This document shows, one piece after another, positions 13,631 to 21,404 of a stretch of DNA of 24,281 nt. Below the pieces are notes generated by a model. It was not told the DNA's origin. It searched no databases and worked only from the letters and a program-made list of their open reading frames with translations. Positions within the stretch are counted from its first letter, which is position 1. Each line of letters starts with the position of its first letter. This DNA is from Alphaproteobacteria bacterium UBA2966 (GTDB taxonomy: Bacteria > Pseudomonadota > Alphaproteobacteria > UBA2966). The stretch covers positions 1-24,281 of the forward strand of contig DEBC01000140.1 in NCBI GenBank assembly GCA_002348365.1, read 5' to 3'. The position numbers were made by a program, and so were the translations under genes.

Positions 13631-14401
13631 TCAATCCTTCGGGTTGATCATACCCGAGAAGCCGCCCGTCACATCGACGATCGCGCCTGAGACGTATGAT
13701 GCTTCATCCGAAAGCAGCCAGAGAATGGTGTCGGCAATCTCTTCCGGCTTGCCGTCCCGAACTTCTGGGTTTTGGGCAACGTATTTCTCTGTCCGGTCCA
13801 GCCAATTGGCGTTGACGTTGAAGTTGGTAATGACAAAACCCGGCCGCACCGCATTCACACGGACTTTCTCGGTCGCAACCTCTTTGGATAATCCAATGGT
13901 AAATGTATCGGCAGCACCATTAGAAGCAGCATAGTGGATCCAGTACCCCGGGGCCCCATGGTTGGAAGCCGGCGACGTGACGTTCACGATTGCACCTCCT
14001 TCCCCACCATGCTTCGGCATCATGCGCTTTAGCGCTTCACGAGAACACAGAATGGATCCCATTACCTTGGTATCCATCGTTACCTTCACATCAGCTGCAG
14101 AGACTTCATCCGCTGTGGCCCTCCCAGGAACGAATCCGGCATTGTTGACCAGTGCCGTCACCGGTCCGAGTTCGCGATCGACGGTCTCGAACATGGCGAG
14201 CACGTCATCCTCGTTTCCGACGTCGCCCTTCACGGCGATCGCCTTGCCACCAGACTTTTCAATATGCGCAACAACGGCCTCAGCCTCGGCGGTACGGCTG
14301 CGGTAGTTGACGCAGACGTCGTAACCACGCTCTCCGCCGACACGTGCTGTTGCTGCGCCGATACCCGTGCTGGCCCCGGTAACGATGAGGACTCCGCTCA
14401 C
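13631..14401 (-). CDS. YgfF-like SDR with altered catalytic tetrad
   Basis: A 256-residue SDR most like E. coli YgfF and relatives annotated as glucose 1-dehydrogenase. TGASTGIG (8-15), NNAG (86-89), S143 and Y157 are intact. The expected Lys four residues after Tyr157 is Asn161 (codon AAT), and the tetrad Asn, expected before V-x-G, is Lys112 (codon AAG). So the two residues appear swapped relative to classical SDRs, and activity may be lost or changed. The start is GTG 14401, with AAGGAGA seven bases upstream. It follows the hydantoinase B gene on the same strand at a 55-base gap, probably as one operon. The gene is otherwise full length with no lesion. Confidence 0.85.
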   Translation of the reverse strand: MSGVLIVTGASTGIGAATARVGGERGYDVCVNYRSRTAEAEAVVAHIEKSGGKAIAVKGDVGNEDDVLAMFETVDRELGPVTALVNNAGFVPGRATADEVSAADVKVTMDTKVMGSILCSREALKRMMPKHGGEGGAIVNVTSPASNHGAPGYWIHYAASNGAADTFTIGLSKEVATEKVRVNAVRPGFVITNFNVNANWLDRTEKYVAQNPEVRDGKPEEIADTILWLLSDEASYVSGAIVDVTGGFSGMINPKD

Positions 14402-14456
14402 GCTGATTCTCCTTATGACAAAATTCCGCTGCAGTATGCCCGTAGTACTCTGTAGC

Positions 14457-16475
14457 TCAAGACTCGGGTATCGGCACCACGGGCCGAACCTGCGCCTGAT
14501 CCCCGACAGATGCTTGTATCAGCCCGAGCGTAGACGAGTCGAAGACGATGCTGCCATTGCCGTTTCCCTCTGACACGCATGCCCATCCACGGACATTGGC
14601 GCCACTGCCGGTCGTCGCTTCGATCATATCGCCGTCTCGAATCCCAAGCCTTTCTGCGGCCTCACTGGAGATGGCAAACAGACGTTTGGCACCCTCGAAC
14701 ATGTCCCTGTCACTCGTTTCGATTGTCAGCATCACGCGTGATGATGTGAGCGCTTCCCGTCGTCGAGCGGTGGCTTCAGAATCGACTTCTCCGCTTGCAT
14801 CCAAAACGACACCGAAACGGCGGTCTGCCTGTTCGAGCGTCAGAGTCTCATCTTTGACATCCCGACGCACGGCCTCTGGATCGCGCATGAGCGGATCGCC
14901 ATACCCCCCACCACCCGAGGTTTCCATGCGGACGATATCGCCAGCCCCCATTGGGAAGCCCGTTACTTTGCCTGGAATGGGTGACGGCTCGACTATTTCT
15001 CCATTTCGGAGGGCCACGAACCGATTCGCGGCCGGATTTCTGGCACCTTTAACGCTGTAAGGTGGGATGATGTTTTTGTCGGCTAGAACCGAAAGAGTGG
15101 ACTCGTCGTTGAATAATCGAATGTCGCGGCGAATGCCAAAGCCACCCCGCCATTGACCGTCTCCGCAACTTCCTTCCCGAATCTCGCAGCGCTCCACCCG
15201 AAGAGGATTCTGACTCTCAACGATCTCCGACGACTGGATGGCGTTGAAGTCACCCTCCGTGTATACGCGAATGCCGTTGTGTCCATCGCGCCCGTTAATC
15301 GCGCCCGTCCCGCCCGCCGGGTATTCGTAAAGAAGGTAGATTCCGTCAATTTCCGGGAACGGTCCCGAGATATAAGTGTGGTTGGCAGAACAACGTGCAT
15401 CACCGGTCATCATTTCCGGAATGATCTGCCCGAACGCCGCAGCCACAGTCGAATCCAGCAGGAACTTGACCTCTGCCATGCCGCCGCAGGGTGCCGGCGA
15501 TCGGGCATTGAGGAAACATCCTTCCGGAACAATCACATCGATAGGAGCGAAAGATCCATGATTGATGGGCGACTCCGGATCGAGAAATGACTTGGCGATG
15601 GTGACGACTGCATTTCTCGCCATGGCCGGGCCGACATTTGTGGGGCCGGCGCATTGCGGTGAAGAGCCTGAAAAATCAGCGAGCAGTGTGTCTCCATCCA
15701 CCGTCAGTTTGAGCCTGACGACAAGCGGTTCCAGATTATGGCCATCACTTTCGATATAGCCCTCAGCGAAGAAGTCGCCGTCTGGAAGTTCGTTGATGCG
15801 CTGCCGCTGATAGTTCTCACCCCGTTCGATGAGTTCTTCGATAGCTTCGAGAAATGCCCCCGCACCGAACCGGCTGAAAAGCCGCTGTAGATGGTCCGCT
15901 GCCCGGCGTACGGCTCCCTGCATCGTGTTGAAGTCGCCTCGCCGTTCGGTGGGTACCCGCATATTGTCGAAGAGAAGGGTGAGGAACGCTTCGTTCATGA
16001 CACCGCGATCGCATATTTTAGTGGGGACGACGCGCATACCCTCCTGGAAAACTTCTTTCACCCGCCCGGATATTGATCCGGCCGACATACCTCCGACGTC
16101 CCCCCAGTGACAGCGAACAGCGGCAAACATGACCAGTTTGCCGGTATGAAATACGGGTCCCAGCATCAGGATATCGTTGAGATGTGTCCCCCCTGTGTAC
16201 GGATCGTTGTGTAGAAAAATGTCGCCTTCGTGGATGTCACTGGCGAATTGCTGCACGACCTGCTGCGTTGAATACGGGACGGCAAACAAATGGATGGGAT
16301 GGTCGTCGATCGACTGAGCGACCTGTCGCCCATCTGCAGTCAACAGGGCACACGAGAAGTCATGGCCCTCGTAGATGATCGAGGAATATGACGAATGAAT
16401 GACGTTCGCGCGCATCTCCGAGACAACCGCGACAAGCGATTCACGAATAAGCTCCAGTTCGCCTAGTTCCTGCAT
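14457..16475 (-). CDS. Hydantoinase B/oxoprolinase family subunit with C-terminal extension
   Basis: A 672-residue protein of the hydantoinase B (HyuB) family, normally the partner of HyuA in ATP-dependent opening of hydantoins, 5-oxoproline or acetone-type substrates. Typical features are R-x-N-V-I-H-S-S-Y-S-x-I-I near the start, HNDPYTGGTHLND, H-W-x-D-V-G-G, ADFSGSSPQ and the late SGGGGYGDP. HyuB proteins usually end about 50-60 residues after that motif. Here a further domain of about 96 residues (577-672) follows, with AAERLGIRDGDMIEATTG and a VGDQAQVRPV end that look like a double-psi beta-barrel. A strong GAGGAGA supports ATG 16475. No HyuA gene is adjacent; an SDR follows and a divergent gene precedes. 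Confidence 0.88.
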   Translation of the reverse strand: MQELGELELIRESLVAVVSEMRANVIHSSYSSIIYEGHDFSCALLTADGRQVAQSIDDHPIHLFAVPYSTQQVVQQFASDIHEGDIFLHNDPYTGGTHLNDILMLGPVFHTGKLVMFAAVRCHWGDVGGMSAGSISGRVKEVFQEGMRVVPTKICDRGVMNEAFLTLLFDNMRVPTERRGDFNTMQGAVRRAADHLQRLFSRFGAGAFLEAIEELIERGENYQRQRINELPDGDFFAEGYIESDGHNLEPLVVRLKLTVDGDTLLADFSGSSPQCAGPTNVGPAMARNAVVTIAKSFLDPESPINHGSFAPIDVIVPEGCFLNARSPAPCGGMAEVKFLLDSTVAAAFGQIIPEMMTGDARCSANHTYISGPFPEIDGIYLLYEYPAGGTGAINGRDGHNGIRVYTEGDFNAIQSSEIVESQNPLRVERCEIREGSCGDGQWRGGFGIRRDIRLFNDESTLSVLADKNIIPPYSVKGARNPAANRFVALRNGEIVEPSPIPGKVTGFPMGAGDIVRMETSGGGGYGDPLMRDPEAVRRDVKDETLTLEQADRRFGVVLDASGEVDSEATARRREALTSSRVMLTIETSDRDMFEGAKRLFAISSEAAERLGIRDGDMIEATTGSGANVRGWACVSEGNGNGSIVFDSSTLGLIQASVGDQAQVRPVVPIPES

Positions 16476-16613
16476 GTTTCGGTCTCCTCAGGAAGGACAG
16501 CGATCATAGGGTATGCGCACTCAAGGCCACCAGTGAGCGACCTGCCCGAATTTATGGAACTTCGTGCAGGACGTTAAGTCGCTCGCCGCCAACCATCTGA
16601 TTCTGCTATTGAA

Positions 16614-16627
16614 TTCGGATAGCCGAA
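16614..16627. promoter_or_regulatory. Small inverted repeat upstream of the hydroxyacyl-CoA dehydrogenase gene
   Basis: TTCGG and CCGAA flank ATAG, 46 bases before the start codon, and a second short GGGC/GCCC hairpin follows at 16635-16647. They lie in the 197-base divergent spacer with the hydantoinase gene. Either might be an operator or a leader structure. I see no clear promoter hexamers here. Confidence 0.2.
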
Positions 16628-16672
16628 CGCTGTTGGGCATTTCGCCCTCGAATCGTCGATAAGGAGTTATTT

Positions 16673-17602
16673 ATGCCAGACAAGGTCGCCTCTGTCGGCC
16701 GGGGTTTGGTTGGCCGTGCCTGGGCCATCGCATTCGCCCGGGCCGGATATGACGTGTCACTGGTGGGCCGAGAGGGTGTCGCTGCGGATGAGGCGTGGTC
16801 AGCAATCGACACCAATCTCGCGGATCTGGAGGACGTTGGTGAGATCAGCGCCGCGAGCGAGGTTCGTCAGCGGATATCCGGCACCGACGATCTTGCTGAA
16901 GGACTCCACGGTGCCGTGATGGCCATCGAGAACTACCCGGAAAACAGGGACATCAAACATGATCTGTTCGTCGAGATGGATCGTCTCGCGGATCCTGACT
17001 GCATCCTATGCAGCTCCGCCTCCGGTATCGGTGCGTCGGAATTCACCAAAGACATAGATGGCCGTCACCGATGTGTTGTCACACATCCCTGCAATCCGCC
17101 GTCTTTCCTACGCGTCGTCGAGATCGCTCCTGCCCCATGGACTGCGCCGGAAACTGTCGAGCGTTGCCGCGAGATCATGGAGGGAATCGGTAAGTCCACC
17201 GTGATCGTCAAGAAAGAGATCATGGGCTTTATCCTCAACCGGCTGCACATCGCGCTGGTGGTGGAGGGACTACGCCTCGTCGACCAGGGCTATGTTTCGG
17301 GCGAAGACCTTGAAAAGGTTGTGAAGGATGGCGTTGGTCCCCGTTGGGCGTTCATGGGCCCCTTCGAGACCCTGGACTTGAACGCACCTAACGGTTGGCG
17401 TGAAGTCATGGGATATTTCGGCGATCTGATGAAACGCATGTATCCCGACCGCGAATGGGGTGATGGTGCCATTGAGCAGATCGATGAATACCGTCGACGC
17501 TACCTACCGGCCGACCGCCTCGACGACCGCCGAGCCTGGAGGGACCGCCAACTCATGGCACTGGACATGCTGAAACAAAAGGCTGATGCTGATTGGGAAT
17601 AA
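16673..17602 (+). CDS. 3-hydroxyacyl-CoA dehydrogenase family protein (gulonate/carnitine dehydrogenase type)
   Basis: A 309-residue single-function NAD-dependent dehydrogenase with the 3-hydroxyacyl-CoA dehydrogenase fold. The nucleotide motif is V8-G-R-G-L-V-G14; A-I-E86-N-Y-P-E-N precedes the S-S-A-S-G loop (114-118). The catalytic His138 lies in T-H-P-C-N-P-P with Glu150 partner, and GFILNRL opens the C-terminal helical domain. This length without a hydratase domain, and HPxNPP rather than a CoA-type signature, fit L-gulonate 3-dehydrogenase (lambda-crystallin), L-carnitine dehydrogenase and similar hydroxyacid enzymes as well as 3-hydroxybutyryl-CoA dehydrogenase. AAGGAG six bases before the ATG supports the start. 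A flavoenzyme gene starts 24 bases after its stop. Confidence 0.82.
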   Translation: MPDKVASVGRGLVGRAWAIAFARAGYDVSLVGREGVAADEAWSAIDTNLADLEDVGEISAASEVRQRISGTDDLAEGLHGAVMAIENYPENRDIKHDLFVEMDRLADPDCILCSSASGIGASEFTKDIDGRHRCVVTHPCNPPSFLRVVEIAPAPWTAPETVERCREIMEGIGKSTVIVKKEIMGFILNRLHIALVVEGLRLVDQGYVSGEDLEKVVKDGVGPRWAFMGPFETLDLNAPNGWREVMGYFGDLMKRMYPDREWGDGAIEQIDEYRRRYLPADRLDDRRAWRDRQLMALDMLKQKADADWE

Positions 17603-17604
17603 AA

Positions 17605-17635
17605 CAATTTATATTATTGAAAATAAATGATTTAT
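17605..17635 (+). promoter_or_regulatory. A/T-rich leader with palindrome over the flavoenzyme start codon
   Basis: The bases between the dehydrogenase stop (17602) and the next ATG (17627) are almost all A or T in an otherwise GC-rich window. A perfect inverted repeat, ATAAAT-G-ATTTAT (17623-17635), spans the start codon, and there is no Shine-Dalgarno sequence. Low structure here could itself permit initiation, or the site could bind a regulator. Confidence 0.25.
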
Positions 17636-18640
17636 ACTGACTTCTTCTCCTCTTCAGCCATATGTTCCCTGCTGGGCATCCGCTATCCCATACTTCAGGC
17701 TGGTATGGGCCAGGTCGCTTACGGAGAACTTGCCGCTGCCGTTTCCGCAGCCGGTGGACTGGGTGTCATCGGGGCAAATTACCTGTCCGGCGATGATTTG
17801 CGTCGTGAGATCAATATTGTTCGCGAGCGGACCGACAAACCGTTTGGCGTCGATATTCTATTTGGAAGAATTGAATCCACTGATGAAGGCTCCCATCGAT
17901 ATTCCCGAAAAACCGAGGAACTCATCGAAGTCAGCTTGGCCGAACGTGTTCCGGTTCTGGTTTCCGGACTGGGTGATCCTGCTGCCGTGGTTGCCCGCGC
18001 CCACGAACAGGGAGCGATCGTCATGTCCGTGGTCGGAAACGCCCGTCAGGCACGACGTGTCGAGGCATCGGGCGTCGATGCCGTCATAGCGTCGGGCAAT
18101 GAGGGGGGTGGTCACGTCGGTCGAGTGGGAACGATCAGCCTCATTCCCGCCGTCGCGGATGCTGTTGATGTCCCGGTTATCGCCGGCGGGGGACTGGCAG
18201 ACGGAAGGGGTTTGGTTGCCGCCTTGGCGCTGGGAGCCGCCGGAATATGGCTCGGCACACGATTTATTGCCTCACACGAGGCACACGGACATATCGCGTA
18301 CAAAGATCGCATCGTCGAAATCGACGACGACAGCACGACCGTGTCGCGTGGACATTCGGGAAAGCCTGCTCGCCTGATAAGGAATGCGTTCACCGAGCAC
18401 TGGGATCAGAAAGAGTCGGAAATCCGCCCATTTCCTCAACAGTTGCTGGAAATCGGTGAGCCTGCGTCGATCAAGGGCCGATTGGAAGGCGATATCGATC
18501 AAGGCGTTCTTCCAGCAGGCCAAAGTGCCGCAATGATCCACCAGATCAAGCCCGCCGCAGAAATTGTTGCTGATATCGTCGCCGAGGCGAATGACGTCCT
18601 CCAATCAATGAAGGAATTTTCAGAAAGATTTGGCGCGTGA
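17627..18640 (+). CDS. Nitronate monooxygenase/FabK-like FMN enzyme
   Basis: A 337-residue TIM-barrel flavoprotein of the nitronate monooxygenase (2-nitropropane dioxygenase)/FabK family. The barrel starts with Y-P-I-L-Q-A-G-M-G (20-28), followed by AAGGLGVIG. His163 in G-N-E-G-G-G-H-V-G is the likely catalytic base, and PVIAGGGLADGRGLVAALALGA with GIWLGTRF forms the FMN-phosphate site. Members oxidise alkyl nitronates or reduce enoyl groups. The close spacing to the preceding dehydrogenase (24 bases) and to the following transporter (34 bases) suggests a five-gene operon that continues through the EamA genes. There is no Shine-Dalgarno before the ATG; an A/T-rich leader lies there instead. 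No better in-frame start is present downstream before the conserved barrel strand. Confidence 0.85.
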   Translation: MIYTDFFSSSAICSLLGIRYPILQAGMGQVAYGELAAAVSAAGGLGVIGANYLSGDDLRREINIVRERTDKPFGVDILFGRIESTDEGSHRYSRKTEELIEVSLAERVPVLVSGLGDPAAVVARAHEQGAIVMSVVGNARQARRVEASGVDAVIASGNEGGGHVGRVGTISLIPAVADAVDVPVIAGGGLADGRGLVAALALGAAGIWLGTRFIASHEAHGHIAYKDRIVEIDDDSTTVSRGHSGKPARLIRNAFTEHWDQKESEIRPFPQQLLEIGEPASIKGRLEGDIDQGVLPAGQSAAMIHQIKPAAEIVADIVAEANDVLQSMKEFSERFGA

Positions 18641-18674
18641 CAGGTGGCTCACCCGTGGGGCTCCGGAGGCCCTG

Positions 18675-19565
18675 ATGCCACGTCCTTCAGGATCCCTGTC
18701 TCCCGCGAAGGGTATCGCTTGTGCCATCGGCGGTGGAGCATTGCTCACCCTCAATGATGGGGTAATGAAATGGCTGACTGGAGGTTATCCGACGGGGGAA
18801 ATACTGTTCGTACGCGGCGCCTTCGCGTTTATTCCGATTCTGTATCTCGCATGGCGTGCCGGAGGCCGACACGCACTTCGAATTCGAAGTCTCGGGGCGC
18901 AAAGTGCCCGCGCGACTTGCCTTATCGTGTCCGCGTTTCTTTATGTGACGGCGCTGAAGTATCTCCCTCTGGCGGACGTGGTTGCCGTCACTTTCATGGT
19001 TCCGATCATCGTCACGGCATTTGCCCCGCCCATTCTGGGTGAACACGTTGGGTGGCGGCGCTGGACCGCTGTCATAGTTGGGTTTCTGGGAATCCTGTTA
19101 CTGGTTCGGCCCACGAGTGAGGCGCTTCAAATCGCCATCATGTTGCCCCTCGGTTCGGCGACGGCAAGCGCCTTTCGAGACATCATCACGCGACGCATAA
19201 GCACCAGCGAGACTTCAACAGCCACTGTTGCCTTCACGAATGGTGCCGTGATGCTGGCGGGCTTGGTCACCCTGCCCTTCGGATGGATTGTGCCCAGTTG
19301 GCTCGACATCGGCCTGATGGCGGTCGGCGGAATCATGTTTGGTGCTGCACATTTTCTCTATATCGAGTCGCTACGACTTGCCGAGGCCGTTCTTGTGACC
19401 CCCTTCCGCTACTTCAACATGGTGTGGGCGATACTGTTTGGCCTTCTAGTATGGGGGGATTTCCCTGATATCTGGATCTTCGCCGGCACTGCGCTCATCA
19501 TCGGTAGCGGCCTGTATGTAATGCGCCGCGAGGCTCGGCATCATCAGCGGTCCGGTCGGGCGTGA
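18675..19565 (+). CDS. EamA/DMT-family transporter, paralogue 1 of 3
   Basis: A 296-residue inner-membrane protein with ten predicted hydrophobic helices, arranged as two EamA repeats of five. The first repeat holds LNDGVMKWLTGGYPTGEI and YLPLADVVAVTF; the second holds AFRDIITRRIS, an AHFLYIESLRLAEA segment and a TPFRYFNMVWA helix. DMT proteins usually export amino acids, metabolites or drugs. GGAGG five bases before ATG 18675 decides the start; an upstream in-frame TTG at 18630 overlaps the flavoenzyme and is rejected. Its TGA overlaps the next paralogue's ATG by one base. It ends in a basic, His-rich cytoplasmic tail. The substrate is unknown. Confidence 0.88.
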   Translation: MPRPSGSLSPAKGIACAIGGGALLTLNDGVMKWLTGGYPTGEILFVRGAFAFIPILYLAWRAGGRHALRIRSLGAQSARATCLIVSAFLYVTALKYLPLADVVAVTFMVPIIVTAFAPPILGEHVGWRRWTAVIVGFLGILLLVRPTSEALQIAIMLPLGSATASAFRDIITRRISTSETSTATVAFTNGAVMLAGLVTLPFGWIVPSWLDIGLMAVGGIMFGAAHFLYIESLRLAEAVLVTPFRYFNMVWAILFGLLVWGDFPDIWIFAGTALIIGSGLYVMRREARHHQRSGRA

Positions 19566-20461
19566 TGGCCGAAGATCCCGCCAGGAAATCGATTTCTCCC
19601 GGACGTGGCATCCTTTTCGTCCTGATCGGCGGAGCATTGGTCGCCACTCAATCGGCTGGACTCAAATGGCTGACCAGCGACTACCCGGTCGGGGAAATCA
19701 TTACGATGCGAGCTGTTTTCGCGTATATCCCCATCGCTTACATTGCCTGGCGCTCGGGCGGAAGGTCGTCCCTGAGAATCCGCAACTTCCATGCCCAATC
19801 GGCACGAGCTCTCTGCTTCGCCGCATCAGGCTTTCTGTGGGTACTCGGACTGAGATATCTGCCGCTGGCAGACGCAGTCAGCATCACATTCACGTCTCCA
19901 ATCCTCGTTACGGCACTGGCACCCTTTGTGCTCGGCGAGAGCGTGGGTTGGCGGCGATGGGCCGCGGTTCTGACAGGCTTTTGCGGCGCATTGATTATCG
20001 CTCAGCCGACGGGGGATGGCTTTCGCATGGCAATTCTATTGCCACTGATTGCCGTATTGGGTGCCGTTGCACGCGACCTGATCACGCGGCGCATCGCTTC
20101 AACTGAATCCTCAATTGCAACTCTCACATTCACGACCAGCGTAATCGGAGCCGTTGGATTGGTTACGCTACCGTTCGGCTGGGTTACGCCAACTCCGACG
20201 GACTGGCTGATCTTTATGGGCATAGGCGTATTTTACGGGGCCGCTCATTTCTTCTTTATTGAGGCCCTGAGACTCGCCGAGGCCGTCATCGTCATGCCTT
20301 TCAGATACGGCAATCTGATATGGGCCGCCCTGTTGGGATTTCTCATCTGGGGGCACATTCCGGACACCCCAGTGATTGTAGGCGCAACATTGGTCGTCGC
20401 GAGCGGTCTCTATATCGCCCATCGTGAGGTCATTCGGCGGTCTGGCCGGGACTCGGCGTAA
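19565..20461 (+). CDS. EamA/DMT-family transporter, paralogue 2 of 3
   Basis: A 298-residue ten-helix DMT transporter, aligning end to end with its two neighbours. Shared blocks include GLKWLTSDYPVGEI, HAQSARAL, RYLPLADAVSITFTSP, LGESVGWRRW, ARDLITRRIAS and ALRLAEAVIVMPFRYGN. The N-D pair seen in helix 1 of the other two (LND, TND) is Q-S here, a difference inside the membrane that could affect specificity. The ATG overlaps the previous stop (TGATG) and its own TAA overlaps the next ATG (TAATG), so it probably depends on translational coupling; no clear Shine-Dalgarno is visible. A GTG at 19562 directly precedes the chosen ATG. Confidence 0.88.
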   Translation: MAEDPARKSISPGRGILFVLIGGALVATQSAGLKWLTSDYPVGEIITMRAVFAYIPIAYIAWRSGGRSSLRIRNFHAQSARALCFAASGFLWVLGLRYLPLADAVSITFTSPILVTALAPFVLGESVGWRRWAAVLTGFCGALIIAQPTGDGFRMAILLPLIAVLGAVARDLITRRIASTESSIATLTFTTSVIGAVGLVTLPFGWVTPTPTDWLIFMGIGVFYGAAHFFFIEALRLAEAVIVMPFRYGNLIWAALLGFLIWGHIPDTPVIVGATLVVASGLYIAHREVIRRSGRDSA

Positions 20462-21342
20462 TGCGACGTCCAGTCACCGCCGGGTCCATTTCCCCAACAG
20501 GAGGTATTGCGTGCATCCTGCTGGGTGGATTTTTTCTCACCACGAACGACGCTGCGCTCAAGTGGTTGACTGGAGGTTATCCGGTTGGGGAGATCATGGC
20601 GCTGCGCGGCGTCTTCGCATTTCTGCCTATTGCGGTATTCGCCTGGCGAGCCGGAGGATGGCGTTCACTGCGCGTGAGCCACTGGCATGCCCAAAGTGCT
20701 CGGGCTTTGTTTTTCGTCGCCTCGTCTTTCATTTGGGTGTTCGGGCTGATCTATCTGCCCCTGGCTGACGCAATGGCGGCCACATTCACGGGTCCCATCA
20801 TGATTACGGCACTGGCGCCGCTCCTACTCGGGGAATTCGTCGGCTGGCGGCGCTGGACCGCCGTTGTCATTGGTTTCTGCGGTGTGCTTCTGATGATCAA
20901 ACCGACTGGGTCGGGATTGCATCTGGCAATCCTGCTACCAATCGTCTCGGTAATGGGAGGCGTTGCCCGCGACATCATCACGCGGCGGATTGCGTCTTCG
21001 GAATCATCAGTAGGGACGCTTGCCTTTACCACAGCCGCAGCAATTCTCTTCGGGTTTATCACATTGCCCTTCGGCTGGGTCATGCCCTCGGCTCATGATT
21101 GGTTGATCCTCGCGATCAGCGGGATACTCATGGGAACCGCTCATTTTCTATACATAGAGGCGCTGCGGCTGGCAGAGGCCGTCATCGTCATGCCGTTCAA
21201 ATATTTCAATATGGTTTGGGCTGTGGCACTCGGATTCGTGATCTTCGGTGACTTGCCCGACGCCTGGATACTTTCCGGGACCCTGCTCGTCGTCGTCAGC
21301 GGGCTCTATATCATGCATCGTGAAGCTATCCGCAGGCGTTAA
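20461..21342 (+). CDS. EamA/DMT-family transporter, paralogue 3 of 3
   Basis: A 293-residue ten-helix DMT transporter, last of the tandem triplet. It keeps the conserved blocks TNDAALKWLTGGYPVGEI, HAQSARAL, YLPLADAMAATFTGP, LGEFVGWRRW, ARDIITRRIASSES and ALRLAEAVIVMPFKYFN, and ends in a short basic tail. By eye it shares features with both neighbours: an Asn-Asp in helix 1 and FNMVWA near the end as in the first, and HAQSARAL and VIVMPF as in the second. It begins on the last base of the preceding stop codon, and a 62-base gap follows before the TPR gene. Whether the three work singly or as mixed dimers cannot be told from sequence. Confidence 0.88.
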   Translation: MRRPVTAGSISPTGGIACILLGGFFLTTNDAALKWLTGGYPVGEIMALRGVFAFLPIAVFAWRAGGWRSLRVSHWHAQSARALFFVASSFIWVFGLIYLPLADAMAATFTGPIMITALAPLLLGEFVGWRRWTAVVIGFCGVLLMIKPTGSGLHLAILLPIVSVMGGVARDIITRRIASSESSVGTLAFTTAAAILFGFITLPFGWVMPSAHDWLILAISGILMGTAHFLYIEALRLAEAVIVMPFKYFNMVWAVALGFVIFGDLPDAWILSGTLLVVVSGLYIMHREAIRRR

Positions 21343-21404
21343 GGTACAATCTTGGCATCGAATAGTGCTTTCACCTGCCGAACGCGTCGTAATAGGAGAT
21401 GAGC

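Noticed and set aside
13631..13647. TCAATCC/GGGTTGA hairpin near the MR/MLE and SDR stops
   Set aside because: The loop is only three bases, the stem lies inside the SDR coding end and no T tract follows, so it was not called as a terminator.
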